Below, piece after piece: positions 1-9,361 of a stretch of DNA of 64,000 bases. Numbering within the stretch: position 1 is the stretch's first letter; every line of letters starts with the position of its first letter. The notes under the pieces were generated by a model. It was given only the letters and a program-made list of their open reading frames with translations. It was not told the DNA's origin and did not search any database. The position numbers and the translations under genes are program-made. Source of the DNA: Orbaceae bacterium ESL0727 (GTDB lineage Bacteria > Pseudomonadota > Gammaproteobacteria > Enterobacterales > Orbaceae); contig JAQTHY010000001.1 of assembly GCA_029433345.1 (NCBI GenBank), positions 1,798,001 through 1,862,000 on the forward strand, read 5' to 3'.

Positions 1-69
1 ATCTATTTGATAACAAAGCATAAGTACCAAATACACTAATTATTAGTCGACTATAAGGAAACACATTTT

Positions 70-1284
70 ATGAAAAAATCTTTTCCCTTTACTATGATAA
101 CACTCAGTCTAATCCCCTTAAGCTTGCTCACACAAACAGCTTCTGCGGCTATCCAATGGGATACGCCACAAGGTGTTTTAAAATTATATGGTGATGTTGA
201 ATTTAATATTGATGGTGCGAGTAAAAAAACCCAACTTAGCTCTATTCGCGCCAGTGCCGATAAAAAAGATAAGCCATCAGATAAAGATCGTTGGGATATT
301 AATGGCCGATTACTGATTGGATTAGATGGTTATCGAGAAGTCAATGCCCAAAATTTTGCCGGTTTTACTGTACAACCTTTAGCTGACTTAGGTGGCAGTA
401 TGAATCTCGATGATGCCGCCTTTTATTTTGGTCAAAAAAAACAATGGCAGCTCAAAATAGGACGTTATGAAGCATATGATATGTTCCCGCTCGGGCAAGA
501 TACCTTTATCGAATATTCCGGCAACACAGCTAATGATCTGTATGAAGATGGCTATGGTTATATCTATATGATGAAAGAAGGTCGTGGTCGCAGTGATAAT
601 GGTGGCGCTATACAATTAACTGCGCCGTTTTTCGACAATTTTAATTTTGAATTAAATACCTTGATAAATAATGGTGAAAAAATGTTCAACAAATCCACTT
701 ATCATGGCTATGCGATCAAAAAAGAGAAAAATGTCGCCTACCTGCGCCCAGTGTTATCATGGAAAAATGATAGTTTCTCGACAGCCATTGCTAGCGAAAC
801 GAATGTAGTTAAAAATGCCTATGGTTATTATGATGATAATGACCGTTTTCATCGTCAATCACGTCGTACCGGTTATGGTTGGACATCCTCATGGAACAGC
901 ATGGGTAACTGGAATGCCAAAAATCAAGGCCTCTTAATTAATACCAGCGTTGCTTACATGGATGGTCAAAATGAAGATGATCTCACCTTAGGCGTCAATA
1001 TGGTTTGGGAAAAGGTCGGATTAGGCTATTTTTATGCCAATAATAATATCAAAGAATTTAACGATGATTATGTTGCAGATAAAAAAGATGGTTATATTAT
1101 CGGCAAAGGACGTTATAAAGTTCATACCGTCAATGCCTCTTATCTTTTTGATAATGTGCTTGATATGGATAATTTCAATATCTATACCGGTGTTTATTGG
1201 TCACTACTTGAGCGCAGTAAAGAGCAAGGGGATAACACAGAAGATCGTTATGGTGCGCGCGTAAGATTTAAATATTTTTATTAA
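70..1284 (+). CDS. Carbohydrate-type outer-membrane porin (RafY-like)
   Basis: A 404-residue outer-membrane beta-barrel protein, probably a diffusion pore for sugars or oligosaccharides. Residues 1-27 form a classical signal peptide (KK, hydrophobic core, cleavage after ASA). The mature part is rich in alternating aromatic strands and Asp/Asn-rich turns and ends in RFKYFY, an aromatic C-terminus as expected for a BAM substrate. Segments such as FAGFTVQPLADLGGSMNLDD and KIGRYEAYDMFPLGQDTF resemble, from memory, the RafY/glycoporin group rather than OmpC/OmpF. An AAGGA-type ribosome site lies just upstream of the ATG. The gene stands alone and is followed by a strong hairpin. The sugar specificity cannot be read from the sequence. 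Confidence 0.75.
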   Translation: MKKSFPFTMITLSLIPLSLLTQTASAAIQWDTPQGVLKLYGDVEFNIDGASKKTQLSSIRASADKKDKPSDKDRWDINGRLLIGLDGYREVNAQNFAGFTVQPLADLGGSMNLDDAAFYFGQKKQWQLKIGRYEAYDMFPLGQDTFIEYSGNTANDLYEDGYGYIYMMKEGRGRSDNGGAIQLTAPFFDNFNFELNTLINNGEKMFNKSTYHGYAIKKEKNVAYLRPVLSWKNDSFSTAIASETNVVKNAYGYYDDNDRFHRQSRRTGYGWTSSWNSMGNWNAKNQGLLINTSVAYMDGQNEDDLTLGVNMVWEKVGLGYFYANNNIKEFNDDYVADKKDGYIIGKGRYKVHTVNASYLFDNVLDMDNFNIYTGVYWSLLERSKEQGDNTEDRYGARVRFKYFY

Positions 1285-1291
1285 CCCAAAA

Positions 1292-1323
1292 TTTGACATA
1301 AACGTATAGTAGTTCTGAAACAT
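1292..1323 (-). repeat. Dispersed intergenic repeat, copy 1 (type A)
   Basis: Read on the minus strand this is ATGTTTCAGAACTACTATAC followed by GTTTATGTCAAA. The same roughly 31-bp element recurs at 11360, 27698, 42578 and 50856. It lies just after the porin stop codon. Confidence 0.7.
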
Positions 1324-1330
1324 CCCAAAA

Positions 1331-1365
1331 AATACCCATCTTGCTATAAAACCAAGATGGGTATT
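1331..1365. terminator. Bidirectional hairpin terminator between porin and lpdA
   Basis: A perfect 13-bp inverted repeat (AATACCCATCTTG / CAAGATGGGTATT) with a 9-nt loop sits between the porin and lpdA, which are convergent. It is preceded by an A-run and followed by ATTATT, so it could end transcription from both sides. Confidence 0.7.
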
Positions 1366-1490
1366 ATTACTATAGAAGCATCAACATAGAATCATCAATT
1401 TTGACGATTACGCTATGATGATCACGTTATGATGAACAATTTATCATGCTCAATTAATGATTATCAATTAATAAGCATCAATTAACGATA

Positions 1491-2915
1491 TTACTTTTTC
1501 TTTGCTTTCGGATTAGGTAAATCGGTAATGGATCCTTCATAAATCTCTGCGGCTAAACCAATAGATTCATGTAAAGTTGGATGTGCATGAATGGTAAGCG
1601 CGATATCTTCTGCATTACAGCCCATTTCAACCGCTAAGGTAATTTCACCTAATAGTTCACCACCATTGGCACCCACTACTGCTCCACCTAAAAGAAGACC
1701 ACTATTCTTTTCAAAAATGAGTTTAGTCATCCCTTCAGCACAATCCGATGCAATTGCACGACCTGAAGCTGACCAAGGGAAGATAGAGAGTTCATAATCA
1801 ATACCTTTGGCTTTTGCTTCTTTTTCGGTCATACCGACCCACGCAACTTCTGGTTCAGTATAAGCAATAGATGGAATAGTTTTCGGATCAAAATAGTGTT
1901 TTTGACCAGCAATCACTTCGGCTGCAACATGCCCTTCATGCACACCTTTATGTGCAAGCATTGGTTGGCCAACAACATCACCAATCGCATAAATATGTGG
2001 GACATTCGTACGCATCTGCTCATCAACTTCGATAAAGCCACGATCAGTCACATTAACGCCAGCTTTTTCAGCACTAATTAATTTCCCATTTGGTGCACGA
2101 CCGATGGCAACTAATACTGCATCATAAGCATGTGTTTCGCTGGTACCGTCTTTCTTTTCCATGGTGACATAAATAGCATCGTGCTGCGCTTCTACTTTAG
2201 TCACTTTGGTTTCTAACATCAGTTTGAATTTCTTTTGGATCTGTTTAGTAAAGACTTTGACGACATCTTTATCTGCAGCAGGAATGACTTGATCGAACAT
2301 TTCGACCACATCAACTTCTGATCCTAATGAGTGATAAACTGTCCCCATTTCTAATCCAATAATCCCACCGCCCATCAATAACAAACGTTTTGGTACGGTC
2401 GTTAAAGCAAGGGCATCTGTTGAATCCCAAATACGCGGATCGTCATGTGGAATAAACGGTAATTTAATTGGGCGCGAACCGGCCGCAATAATCGCATTAT
2501 CAAAGGTAATTTTAGTTACCCCTTTAGCTGAAGTCACATCCATAGTATGGCTACCAGTAAATTGTGCTTCACCCTGGATAACATTCACTTTACGCATTTT
2601 AGCCATGCTAGCCAGTCCACCGGTTAGCTGGTTGATCACTTTTTCTTTCCAGCTACGAACTTTATCTAGCTCAAGATTAGGGGTCCCAAAATGGATGCCG
2701 TGTTCAGTCAATGATTTGGCTTCGTCCATCACTTTGGCGACATGTAATAATGCTTTAGATGGAATACAACCAACATTTAAGCAGACACCACCTAAGGTTG
2801 AATAACGTTCGACTAAGGTCACATCAAGTCCAAGATCAGCCGCACGAAACGCAGCAGAATAACCTGCTGGTCCGGCACCTAATACAACAACTTGTGTTTT
2901 TACATCTTGACTCAT
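1491..2915 (-). CDS. lpdA: Dihydrolipoamide dehydrogenase (E3)
   Basis: FAD-dependent E3 component shared by the pyruvate and 2-oxoglutarate dehydrogenase complexes; it reoxidises dihydrolipoyl groups with NAD+. The N-terminal FAD motif GAGPAGYSAA, the redox-active disulfide GGVCLNVGCIPSKAL, the NAD-binding GGGIIGLEMG and the C-terminal interface HAHPTLHE are all present. I prefer the ATG at 2915 (MSQDVKT, 474 residues, the E. coli length) over an in-frame GTG two codons upstream, because GGGAGA sits at proper distance from the ATG. It is the last gene of aceE-aceF-lpdA, 13 bp after aceF. Confidence 0.97.
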   Translation of the reverse strand: MSQDVKTQVVVLGAGPAGYSAAFRAADLGLDVTLVERYSTLGGVCLNVGCIPSKALLHVAKVMDEAKSLTEHGIHFGTPNLELDKVRSWKEKVINQLTGGLASMAKMRKVNVIQGEAQFTGSHTMDVTSAKGVTKITFDNAIIAAGSRPIKLPFIPHDDPRIWDSTDALALTTVPKRLLLMGGGIIGLEMGTVYHSLGSEVDVVEMFDQVIPAADKDVVKVFTKQIQKKFKLMLETKVTKVEAQHDAIYVTMEKKDGTSETHAYDAVLVAIGRAPNGKLISAEKAGVNVTDRGFIEVDEQMRTNVPHIYAIGDVVGQPMLAHKGVHEGHVAAEVIAGQKHYFDPKTIPSIAYTEPEVAWVGMTEKEAKAKGIDYELSIFPWSASGRAIASDCAEGMTKLIFEKNSGLLLGGAVVGANGGELLGEITLAVEMGCNAEDIALTIHAHPTLHESIGLAAEIYEGSITDLPNPKAKKK

Positions 2916-2928
2916 TTTCACTCTCCCA

Positions 2929-4527
2929 TTACATCACTAAGCGACGTAAGTCGGATAATACTTTAACAATATGGCTTAAGAAGCGTGCACCATCCGCACC
3001 ATCAATCACACGGTGATCAAATGATAAAGATAAAGGTAACATTAAGCGCGGCGTAAACTCTTTACCGTTCCAAATAGGTTTCATGCTAGAACGTGACACA
3101 CCTAAAATCCCCACTTCTGGTGCATTAACAATTGGTGTGAACGAGGTCGTACCAATACCACCAAGACTCGAAATGGTGAAGCAGCCGCCTTGCATATCAC
3201 TACCGGTTAATTTTCCGTCACGTGCTTTATTAGAGATAGCAGCCAGTTCACGGGAAAGTTCATTAATACCTTTTTTATCGACATCTTTAAAGACAGGGAC
3301 CACTAAACCATTCGGTGTATCAACCGCTACACCAATATTGATATATTTTTTGACAATTAATGTCTGTGCATCTTCTGAAATCGAGCTATTAAAACGTGGA
3401 TAAGCCGTTAATGCACTTGCCACAGCTTTCATAATGAACACTAATGGTGTGATTTTGAGATCCAGCTTTTTCTTTTCTGCTTCCGCATTTTGCTGCTTAC
3501 GGAATGCTTCTAAATCAGTAATATCAGTTTCATCAAATTCAGTTACATGCGGAATCATCACCCAATTACGATGTAAATTAGCACCAGATACTTTCTGAAT
3601 TTTGGTTAATGGCAATGTTTCGATTTCGCCAAATTTGCTGAAATCGACTTTTGGCCATGGTAATAAACCAGGGAGTGAACCACCTGCACTACCACTTTCC
3701 ACTTGCTTAACCGCATTTTTCACATAAGTGTGGACATCTTCAAGCAAAATACGCCCTTTCGGACCTGTCGCATGTACTTTGGCTAAGTTAACGCCAAGTT
3801 CACGTGCTAAGCGGCGAACAGAAGGTGTAGCATGGGCATATTGTTCATTTTTAACAAACTCATCTGTCCCAGCACTGGCAGCTTTAGGTGCGGCTGTGCT
3901 CGCTGCTGGTGTAGCAGCCGCAGGTGCAGGTGCTGCGGTTGGTGCAGGTGATGGTGCTGGCGTTGAAGCTGCAGTCGCAGGTGCGGCAGCTGTAGCAAAT
4001 TCCATGATTTTAGAACCTGTTTTGACTTTATCGCCTACTTTTACCACGATTGCTTTAACCACACCGGCAACAGTTGCCGGCACTTCCATCGAAGCTTTAT
4101 CACCTTCCACCGTAATCAATGAATCATCAATCGCAATGGTATCACCTACTTTGACGAGAATTTCGGTCACTTCGACTTCATCGCCACCAATATCAGGCAC
4201 ATTGACATCAACGATTTGATTGCTAGCCGGTGCCGCAGGTGTAGATACCGGTGCGGCAGCGGGTGCGGCTGTCGCTTCAGGCGCAGCAGCAGAATCAGCG
4301 GAATCAAACACCATAATATCAACGCCTGTCGATACTTTATCGCCTACTTTGACAATAATCGATTTGACAATCCCAGCTTGCGGTGCAGGAATTTCCATCG
4401 ACGCTTTATCACCTTCAACCGTTAATAGGGATTGATCAACCTCAACCTTATCACCCACTTTCACCAAAATTTCTGTTACTTCGACTTCATCACTACCAAT
4501 GTCCGGTAATTTAATTGTAGTACTCAT
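2929..4527 (-). CDS. aceF: Pyruvate dehydrogenase E2, dihydrolipoyl acetyltransferase
   Basis: Core acetyltransferase of the pyruvate dehydrogenase complex. Two lipoyl domains are seen (about residues 1-75 and 108-182), each with the lipoylated Lys in GDKASME (K41 in the first). They are joined by Ala/Pro-rich flexible linkers. A peripheral subunit-binding domain follows (around 233-270, [14 protein letters not shown]), then the catalytic domain ending with the [16 protein letters not shown] motif. E. coli AceF has three lipoyl domains (630 aa); this 532-residue protein has two, so one domain is absent. It lies between aceE (12 bp upstream) and lpdA and depends on LipA/LipB encoded just beyond aceE. 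Confidence 0.97.
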   Translation of the reverse strand: MSTTIKLPDIGSDEVEVTEILVKVGDKVEVDQSLLTVEGDKASMEIPAPQAGIVKSIIVKVGDKVSTGVDIMVFDSADSAAAPEATAAPAAAPVSTPAAPASNQIVDVNVPDIGGDEVEVTEILVKVGDTIAIDDSLITVEGDKASMEVPATVAGVVKAIVVKVGDKVKTGSKIMEFATAAAPATAASTPAPSPAPTAAPAPAAATPAASTAAPKAASAGTDEFVKNEQYAHATPSVRRLARELGVNLAKVHATGPKGRILLEDVHTYVKNAVKQVESGSAGGSLPGLLPWPKVDFSKFGEIETLPLTKIQKVSGANLHRNWVMIPHVTEFDETDITDLEAFRKQQNAEAEKKKLDLKITPLVFIMKAVASALTAYPRFNSSISEDAQTLIVKKYINIGVAVDTPNGLVVPVFKDVDKKGINELSRELAAISNKARDGKLTGSDMQGGCFTISSLGGIGTTSFTPIVNAPEVGILGVSRSSMKPIWNGKEFTPRLMLPLSLSFDHRVIDGADGARFLSHIVKVLSDLRRLVM

Positions 4528-4539
4528 TATGTTAACCTC

Positions 4540-7206
4540 TTATGCTAATCGTGGATTAATTTTATCTGCGTCAATATTGAATTTTTGAATCGCGTCTTTG
4601 ACTACTTGTGTATCGATATCGCCGCGTTTAGCTAATTCGCTTAATGTGGCGACCACCACGTAAGAAGCATCGACTTCAAAATGGTGACGTAAATTTTCAC
4701 GACTATCACTGCGACCAAATCCATCCGTACCAAGTACTTTATAGCTTTCAGCAGGCACATAGGCACGAATCTGTTCTGCAAATAATTTCATATAATCAGT
4801 TGAAACAATCGCTGGATGAGTATTCATGACTTGGGTGACATAAGGTACTCTTGGTTTTTCATTTGGATGTAACATATTGAAACGTTCACAATCCTGACCT
4901 TCACGTGCTAATTCAGTAAATGAAGTCACACTATATACATCACTATTAATGCCATATTCTTTTGCTAAAATATCCGCACCTTCACGAACATGACGTAACA
5001 TTGAACCTGAACCTAATAACTGTACCGTTGGTTTGCCTGTTTGCCCTACAACTGTATCAAGTTTATAGATACCACGACGAATACCTTCTTCGGCACCTTC
5101 TGGCATAGCTGGTTGCGCATAGTTTTCGTTTAATGTTGTAATATAATAGTAAACCCCTTCTTGTTCACCATACATACGACGTAAGCCATCTTGCATAATG
5201 ACGGCAACTTCATAAACATACGCTGGATCATAAGAAATACAGTTAGGAATAGTTGAAGATAAAATATGACTATGACCATCTTGGTGTTGTAAACCTTCAC
5301 CATTTAAAGTCGTACGGCCAGATGTGCCACCAATAACAAAACCACGCGCTTGCTGATCGCCGGCCGCCCACATCAAATCCCCCACACGTTGGAAACCAAA
5401 CATAGAGTAATAGATGTAGAAAGGAATCATTGGAAGATCATTGGTGCTATATGAAGTTGCGGCAGCAAGCCAAGAAGCAGTGGCGCCACATTCATTAATC
5501 CCTTCTTGGAAGATTTGCCCTTTTTCATCTTCACGATAATAAGCAACTTGTTCCCTATCTTGCGGTGTATATTGTTGACCGTGTGGATTATAGATACCAA
5601 TTTGACGGAACAGCCCTTCCATACCAAAAGTTCGTGCTTCATCAGCTAAAATTGGCACTAAATGTGGGGCAAGTGCTTTATCTTTCAACATGATATTTAA
5701 TGCACGGACAAAGGCGATTGTGGTTGAAATTTCTTTACTTTGTGCTTCTAAAAGTGAACTAAATTCGCTTAATGGTGGGATAGAGAGTGTCCCCGAGAAT
5801 TTAGTTAATCGTGATGGGACATAACCTTTAAGCGCATCGCGGTGCTCATGAATATAGTTATATTCAGGTGAATCTTTTTCGAATTTAAGATAAGGTAAGG
5901 ATTCTAATTGATCATCGGCAACTGGTACATGGAAGAAGTCACGCACATGACGCACACCACTTGCATCCATTTTTTTCACTTGGTGAGCAATATTTTTACC
6001 TTCTGCTGCATCACCCATACCATAACCTTTTACGGTATGCGCTAAAATAATCGTTGGACGACCTTTAGTCTCTTTCGCTTTAGCAAAAGCCGCATACATC
6101 TTCACGGGATCTTGACCACCACGATTAAGTTCGAAGATCTCATCATCAGACATATCTTTGACTAATTCTGCCGTTTCTGGGTATTTACCAAAGAAGTGTT
6201 CACGCACATAAGCGCCATCTTTTGATTTGAAAGTTTGGTAATCACCATCTAGGGTTTCATTCATTAAACGAATTAATTTGCCTGATTTATCTTTTTGTAG
6301 CAAGGCATCCCAGCGATCACCCCAAATAACTTTTATCACATTCCAGCCAGCGCCGGCAAAAATTCCTTCTAATTCATTAATGATTTTACCATTACCCGTA
6401 ACTGGACCATCTAGACGCTGTAAATTACAGTTAACCACAAAAACTAAATTATCCAGTTTTTCACGTGTTGCAATGGTAATTGCACCTTTTGATTCTGGTT
6501 CGTCCATCTCACCATCACCTAAAAAGGCATATACGGTTTGTTCAGATGTATCTTTAAGGCCACGATGATGAAGATATTTTAAGAAACGTGCTTGATAAAT
6601 CGCACTAATTGGCCCTAATCCCATTGATACGGTTGGAAATTGCCAGAATTCAGGCAGTAATTTAGGGTGAGGATAAGACGGCAAACCATGGCCATGGACT
6701 TCTTGACGGAAGTTATCTAACTGTTCTTCAGTTAAACGGCCTTCAACAAATGCTCGCGAATACATACCTGGCGAAACATGACCTTGGAAATAGATCAAAT
6801 CGCCGCCATCTTTTTCGTTACGCGCACGGAAGAAATGGTTATAACAGACTTCATAAAATGTCGCTGCTGATTGGAATGATGCCATATGGCCACCAAGTTC
6901 TAAATGCTTTTTCGATGCTCTTAATACAATCATCATTGCATTCCAGCGAACAATGGAACGAATTCGTCTTTCAAGTTCTAAATCACCAGGATAGGCAGGT
7001 TCATCTTCTTTTGGAATAGTATTAACATAGTTACTGGTTGAAGAACCGAATAGTAAAGGTACGCCGCCTTGACGAGCTTTATTGATTATCTGATCAATAA
7101 TATATTGTGCACGCTCTGTACCTTCTTCACGAATCATTGACTCAATACTCTCGAGCCAATCCTGCGTTTCGACGGGATCCCTATCATTCATCTGCATGTC
7201 CGACAT
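4540..7206 (-). CDS. aceE: Pyruvate dehydrogenase E1 component
   Basis: Homodimeric thiamin-diphosphate enzyme that decarboxylates pyruvate and acetylates the AceF lipoyl groups. Its length of 888 residues matches E. coli AceE (887). The ThDP motif GDGEMDEPES through the paired NCNLQRLDGPVTGN is intact, as are the downstream YGMGDAAEGKN and QHQDGHSH segments. It is the first gene of the operon. Upstream is a gap of about 450 bp shared with divergent lipB; no pdhR is found next to it, unlike in E. coli. Confidence 0.98.
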   Translation of the reverse strand: MSDMQMNDRDPVETQDWLESIESMIREEGTERAQYIIDQIINKARQGGVPLLFGSSTSNYVNTIPKEDEPAYPGDLELERRIRSIVRWNAMMIVLRASKKHLELGGHMASFQSAATFYEVCYNHFFRARNEKDGGDLIYFQGHVSPGMYSRAFVEGRLTEEQLDNFRQEVHGHGLPSYPHPKLLPEFWQFPTVSMGLGPISAIYQARFLKYLHHRGLKDTSEQTVYAFLGDGEMDEPESKGAITIATREKLDNLVFVVNCNLQRLDGPVTGNGKIINELEGIFAGAGWNVIKVIWGDRWDALLQKDKSGKLIRLMNETLDGDYQTFKSKDGAYVREHFFGKYPETAELVKDMSDDEIFELNRGGQDPVKMYAAFAKAKETKGRPTIILAHTVKGYGMGDAAEGKNIAHQVKKMDASGVRHVRDFFHVPVADDQLESLPYLKFEKDSPEYNYIHEHRDALKGYVPSRLTKFSGTLSIPPLSEFSSLLEAQSKEISTTIAFVRALNIMLKDKALAPHLVPILADEARTFGMEGLFRQIGIYNPHGQQYTPQDREQVAYYREDEKGQIFQEGINECGATASWLAAATSYSTNDLPMIPFYIYYSMFGFQRVGDLMWAAGDQQARGFVIGGTSGRTTLNGEGLQHQDGHSHILSSTIPNCISYDPAYVYEVAVIMQDGLRRMYGEQEGVYYYITTLNENYAQPAMPEGAEEGIRRGIYKLDTVVGQTGKPTVQLLGSGSMLRHVREGADILAKEYGINSDVYSVTSFTELAREGQDCERFNMLHPNEKPRVPYVTQVMNTHPAIVSTDYMKLFAEQIRAYVPAESYKVLGTDGFGRSDSRENLRHHFEVDASYVVVATLSELAKRGDIDTQVVKDAIQKFNIDADKINPRLA

Positions 7207-7661
7207 ATTTTAAAACCTCTATTTTATGAGAACTTTTTGATTAAAAGCTCTTTTTGTTAAAAAATGAAAAATTGACTATAATCAATTTCAGTTACAAAAC
7301 ATTATTAATTATAATATCATCAATTTTACATTACGGAACTTAATGAGTGCAAGCCTACCCTGCGCAAAAAACCAAAAAAAGCAAAGCAGGCACGCTCATT
7401 GATAAGAATTTAACATCTTATCAATTAACTCACCCGCCTATTATCACGCAATTGTCATTATTGTTATTGTTTGGATGATAAGGGCGTTACATCTTAAGGT
7501 TAAAATATTAAAATCGGATGGCGACGTTATACAGTGATTGACTACTGATTGTCAACCAATAATAATAGCGACAATTAAAAATCAGATTGTAAAATATATC
7601 TAAAAAAACAGCATTATCTCAATAATGCTCTATCTTTATTAAGATAGAAGACAGGATGGTC
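7207..7661. promoter_or_regulatory. Divergent aceE/lipB control region with a structured aceE leader
   Basis: A 455-bp non-coding gap between divergent aceE and lipB. Around 7340-7400 there is an imperfect inverted repeat on the aceE side (ATGAG/CTCAT outer arms, CCTGC/GCAGG inner arms, a T-rich loop on the transcribed strand), which could form a hairpin in the aceE leader. I see no clear PdhR palindrome. The rest is AT-rich without recognisable sites. Confidence 0.4.
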
Positions 7662-8288
7662 ATGAAAGACATTATTATCAAAAATTTAGGCATCACACCT
7701 TATCTGTCAACATATCAGGCAATGCATGATTTTACCCAAGCGCGTCATAAAAAGACACGTGATGAAATTTGGTTAGTCGAGCATTACCCGGTATTTACGC
7801 AAGGGAAAGTGGGCAAACCTGAACACTTATTACACAAAACTACCCTGCCGGTTGTGCAAACTGATCGTGGTGGACAAATTACCTATCATGCCCCCGGGCA
7901 ACAGATTATGTATATCCTGATTGATCTAAAACGGCGCAAATTAGGCATCCGTGAAGTTGTACTTTATCTTGAAAATAGTGTGATTGCTACGTTGGCTGAT
8001 TATGGTTTAGACACTTACGCGAAAGCAGATGCACCCGGTGTCTATATTGATCATAAAAAGATTTGCTCGCTCGGATTACATATTAACCATGGCTGTACAC
8101 TGCATGGATTAGCACTAAATATCGATATGGATTTAGCCCCATTTCATGATATTAACCCGTGTGGTTATGCGGGATTAGAGATGACACAATTAAAAGATTG
8201 TGTACAACATTATGTTACCGCGATTGATCGTCCTAAAATCGCACAATTATTAACTGACCATTTTATAAATCAGTTAACCAATAGGTAA
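7662..8288 (+). CDS. lipB: Lipoyl(octanoyl) transferase
   Basis: Transfers octanoate from acyl carrier protein to lipoyl domains such as those of AceF. The signature [16 protein letters not shown] and the catalytic region [20 protein letters not shown] with its Cys ([13 protein letters not shown]) are present. The ATG at 7662 (MKDIIIKN) has ACAGG six bases upstream, so it is preferred over the in-frame ATG at 7656, which abuts that site. Length is about 208 residues, normal for the family. lipA follows 10 bp later. Confidence 0.95.
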   Translation: MKDIIIKNLGITPYLSTYQAMHDFTQARHKKTRDEIWLVEHYPVFTQGKVGKPEHLLHKTTLPVVQTDRGGQITYHAPGQQIMYILIDLKRRKLGIREVVLYLENSVIATLADYGLDTYAKADAPGVYIDHKKICSLGLHINHGCTLHGLALNIDMDLAPFHDINPCGYAGLEMTQLKDCVQHYVTAIDRPKIAQLLTDHFINQLTNR

Positions 8289-8298
8289 AATTTTCACT

Positions 8299-9282
8299 AT
8301 GCAAAAATCAACTATATCATCTATGACTGATCACGCTTCGGCTATCAAAAGTTCTAAATACCGTGATGCAGATAAAACGCGCTTAATCCCAACGGTGACT
8401 ATCGAAGAAAAAGCGCCATTACCTAAACCTGAATGGATGCGAATTAAATTATCCGCTCACAGTGAAAATATCTCACATATAAAAAATACCCTCCGCAAGC
8501 ATGGTTTACACTCAGTCTGTGAAGAAGCGTCTTGCCCTAATTTAGCCGAATGTTTTAATCATGGTACGGCAACATTTATGATTTTAGGGGATATCTGTAC
8601 GCGTCGTTGTCCATTTTGTGATGTTGCACATGGTCGACCACTGCCACCTGATCGTGAAGAACCGGAAAAATTAGCCAAAACCATTGCCGAAATGCGCCTA
8701 CGTTATGTGGTGATCACCTCTGTCGATCGTGATGATCTAAAAGATGGCGGCGCCAGCCATTTTGCAGCCTGCACTCGTGAAATTCGGGCTTTAAATCCAA
8801 ATATAAAAATTGAAACATTGACACCTGATTTTCGCGGTTGTATCGACGAAGCCGTCAATGTATTAACCGAAAATCCACCCGATGTGTTTAATCATAATTT
8901 AGAAAATATTCCGCGTTTGTATAAAAAAATCCGTCCAGGGGCTAATTATGCTGGATCATTAAAATTGTTAGCCGCTTTTAAAGAAAAGCATCCTGAAATT
9001 CCGACTAAATCGGGGTTAATGGTGGGATTAGGTGAAACGAATGCTGAATTAATTCAAGTATTAACGGATCTACGCACACACGGCGTCACCATGCTAACAC
9101 TTGGTCAATATCTGCAACCCAGCCCTTATCATCTTCCAGTTGAGCGCTACGTTTCACCGCAAGAATTTGCTGAGCTTAAACAGATCGCCTTAGACATGGG
9201 CTTTACGCATGCAGCTTGTGGACCTTTTGTTCGCTCGTCATACCATGCTGATCTGCAGGCACAAGGGAAAGAAGTCAGCTAA
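8299..9282 (+). CDS. lipA: Lipoyl synthase (radical SAM)
   Basis: Inserts two sulfurs into octanoyl groups to make lipoate. The auxiliary-cluster cysteines ([12 protein letters not shown]) and the radical-SAM motif CTRRCPFC are both visible, and the C-terminal serine region [11 protein letters not shown] is intact. Length is 327 residues, as expected. Together with lipB it forms a two-gene lipoylation unit divergent from the PDH operon whose E2 it modifies. Confidence 0.97.
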   Translation: MQKSTISSMTDHASAIKSSKYRDADKTRLIPTVTIEEKAPLPKPEWMRIKLSAHSENISHIKNTLRKHGLHSVCEEASCPNLAECFNHGTATFMILGDICTRRCPFCDVAHGRPLPPDREEPEKLAKTIAEMRLRYVVITSVDRDDLKDGGASHFAACTREIRALNPNIKIETLTPDFRGCIDEAVNVLTENPPDVFNHNLENIPRLYKKIRPGANYAGSLKLLAAFKEKHPEIPTKSGLMVGLGETNAELIQVLTDLRTHGVTMLTLGQYLQPSPYHLPVERYVSPQEFAELKQIALDMGFTHAACGPFVRSSYHADLQAQGKEVS

Positions 9283-9292
9283 CCCATTTCGT

Positions 9293-9317
9293 GGGCGGTA
9301 CCTAATCGTCGCCGCCC
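9293..9317. terminator. Hairpin between convergent lipA and yejM
   Basis: GGGCGG and CCGCCC form a 6-bp GC stem with a 13-nt loop in the short gap between the two convergent genes. There is no good T-run, so it may be a weak terminator. Confidence 0.45.
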
Positions 9318-9361
9318 TTAGCTCGTCATAAGCAAACAGGCAAATACGGGCAGTTTATCGC

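Noticed and set aside
3728-4219. 163-residue open frame opposite aceF
   Set aside because: It is the antisense of the Ala/Pro-rich linkers and lipoyl domains of aceF; low-complexity composition and no ribosome site.
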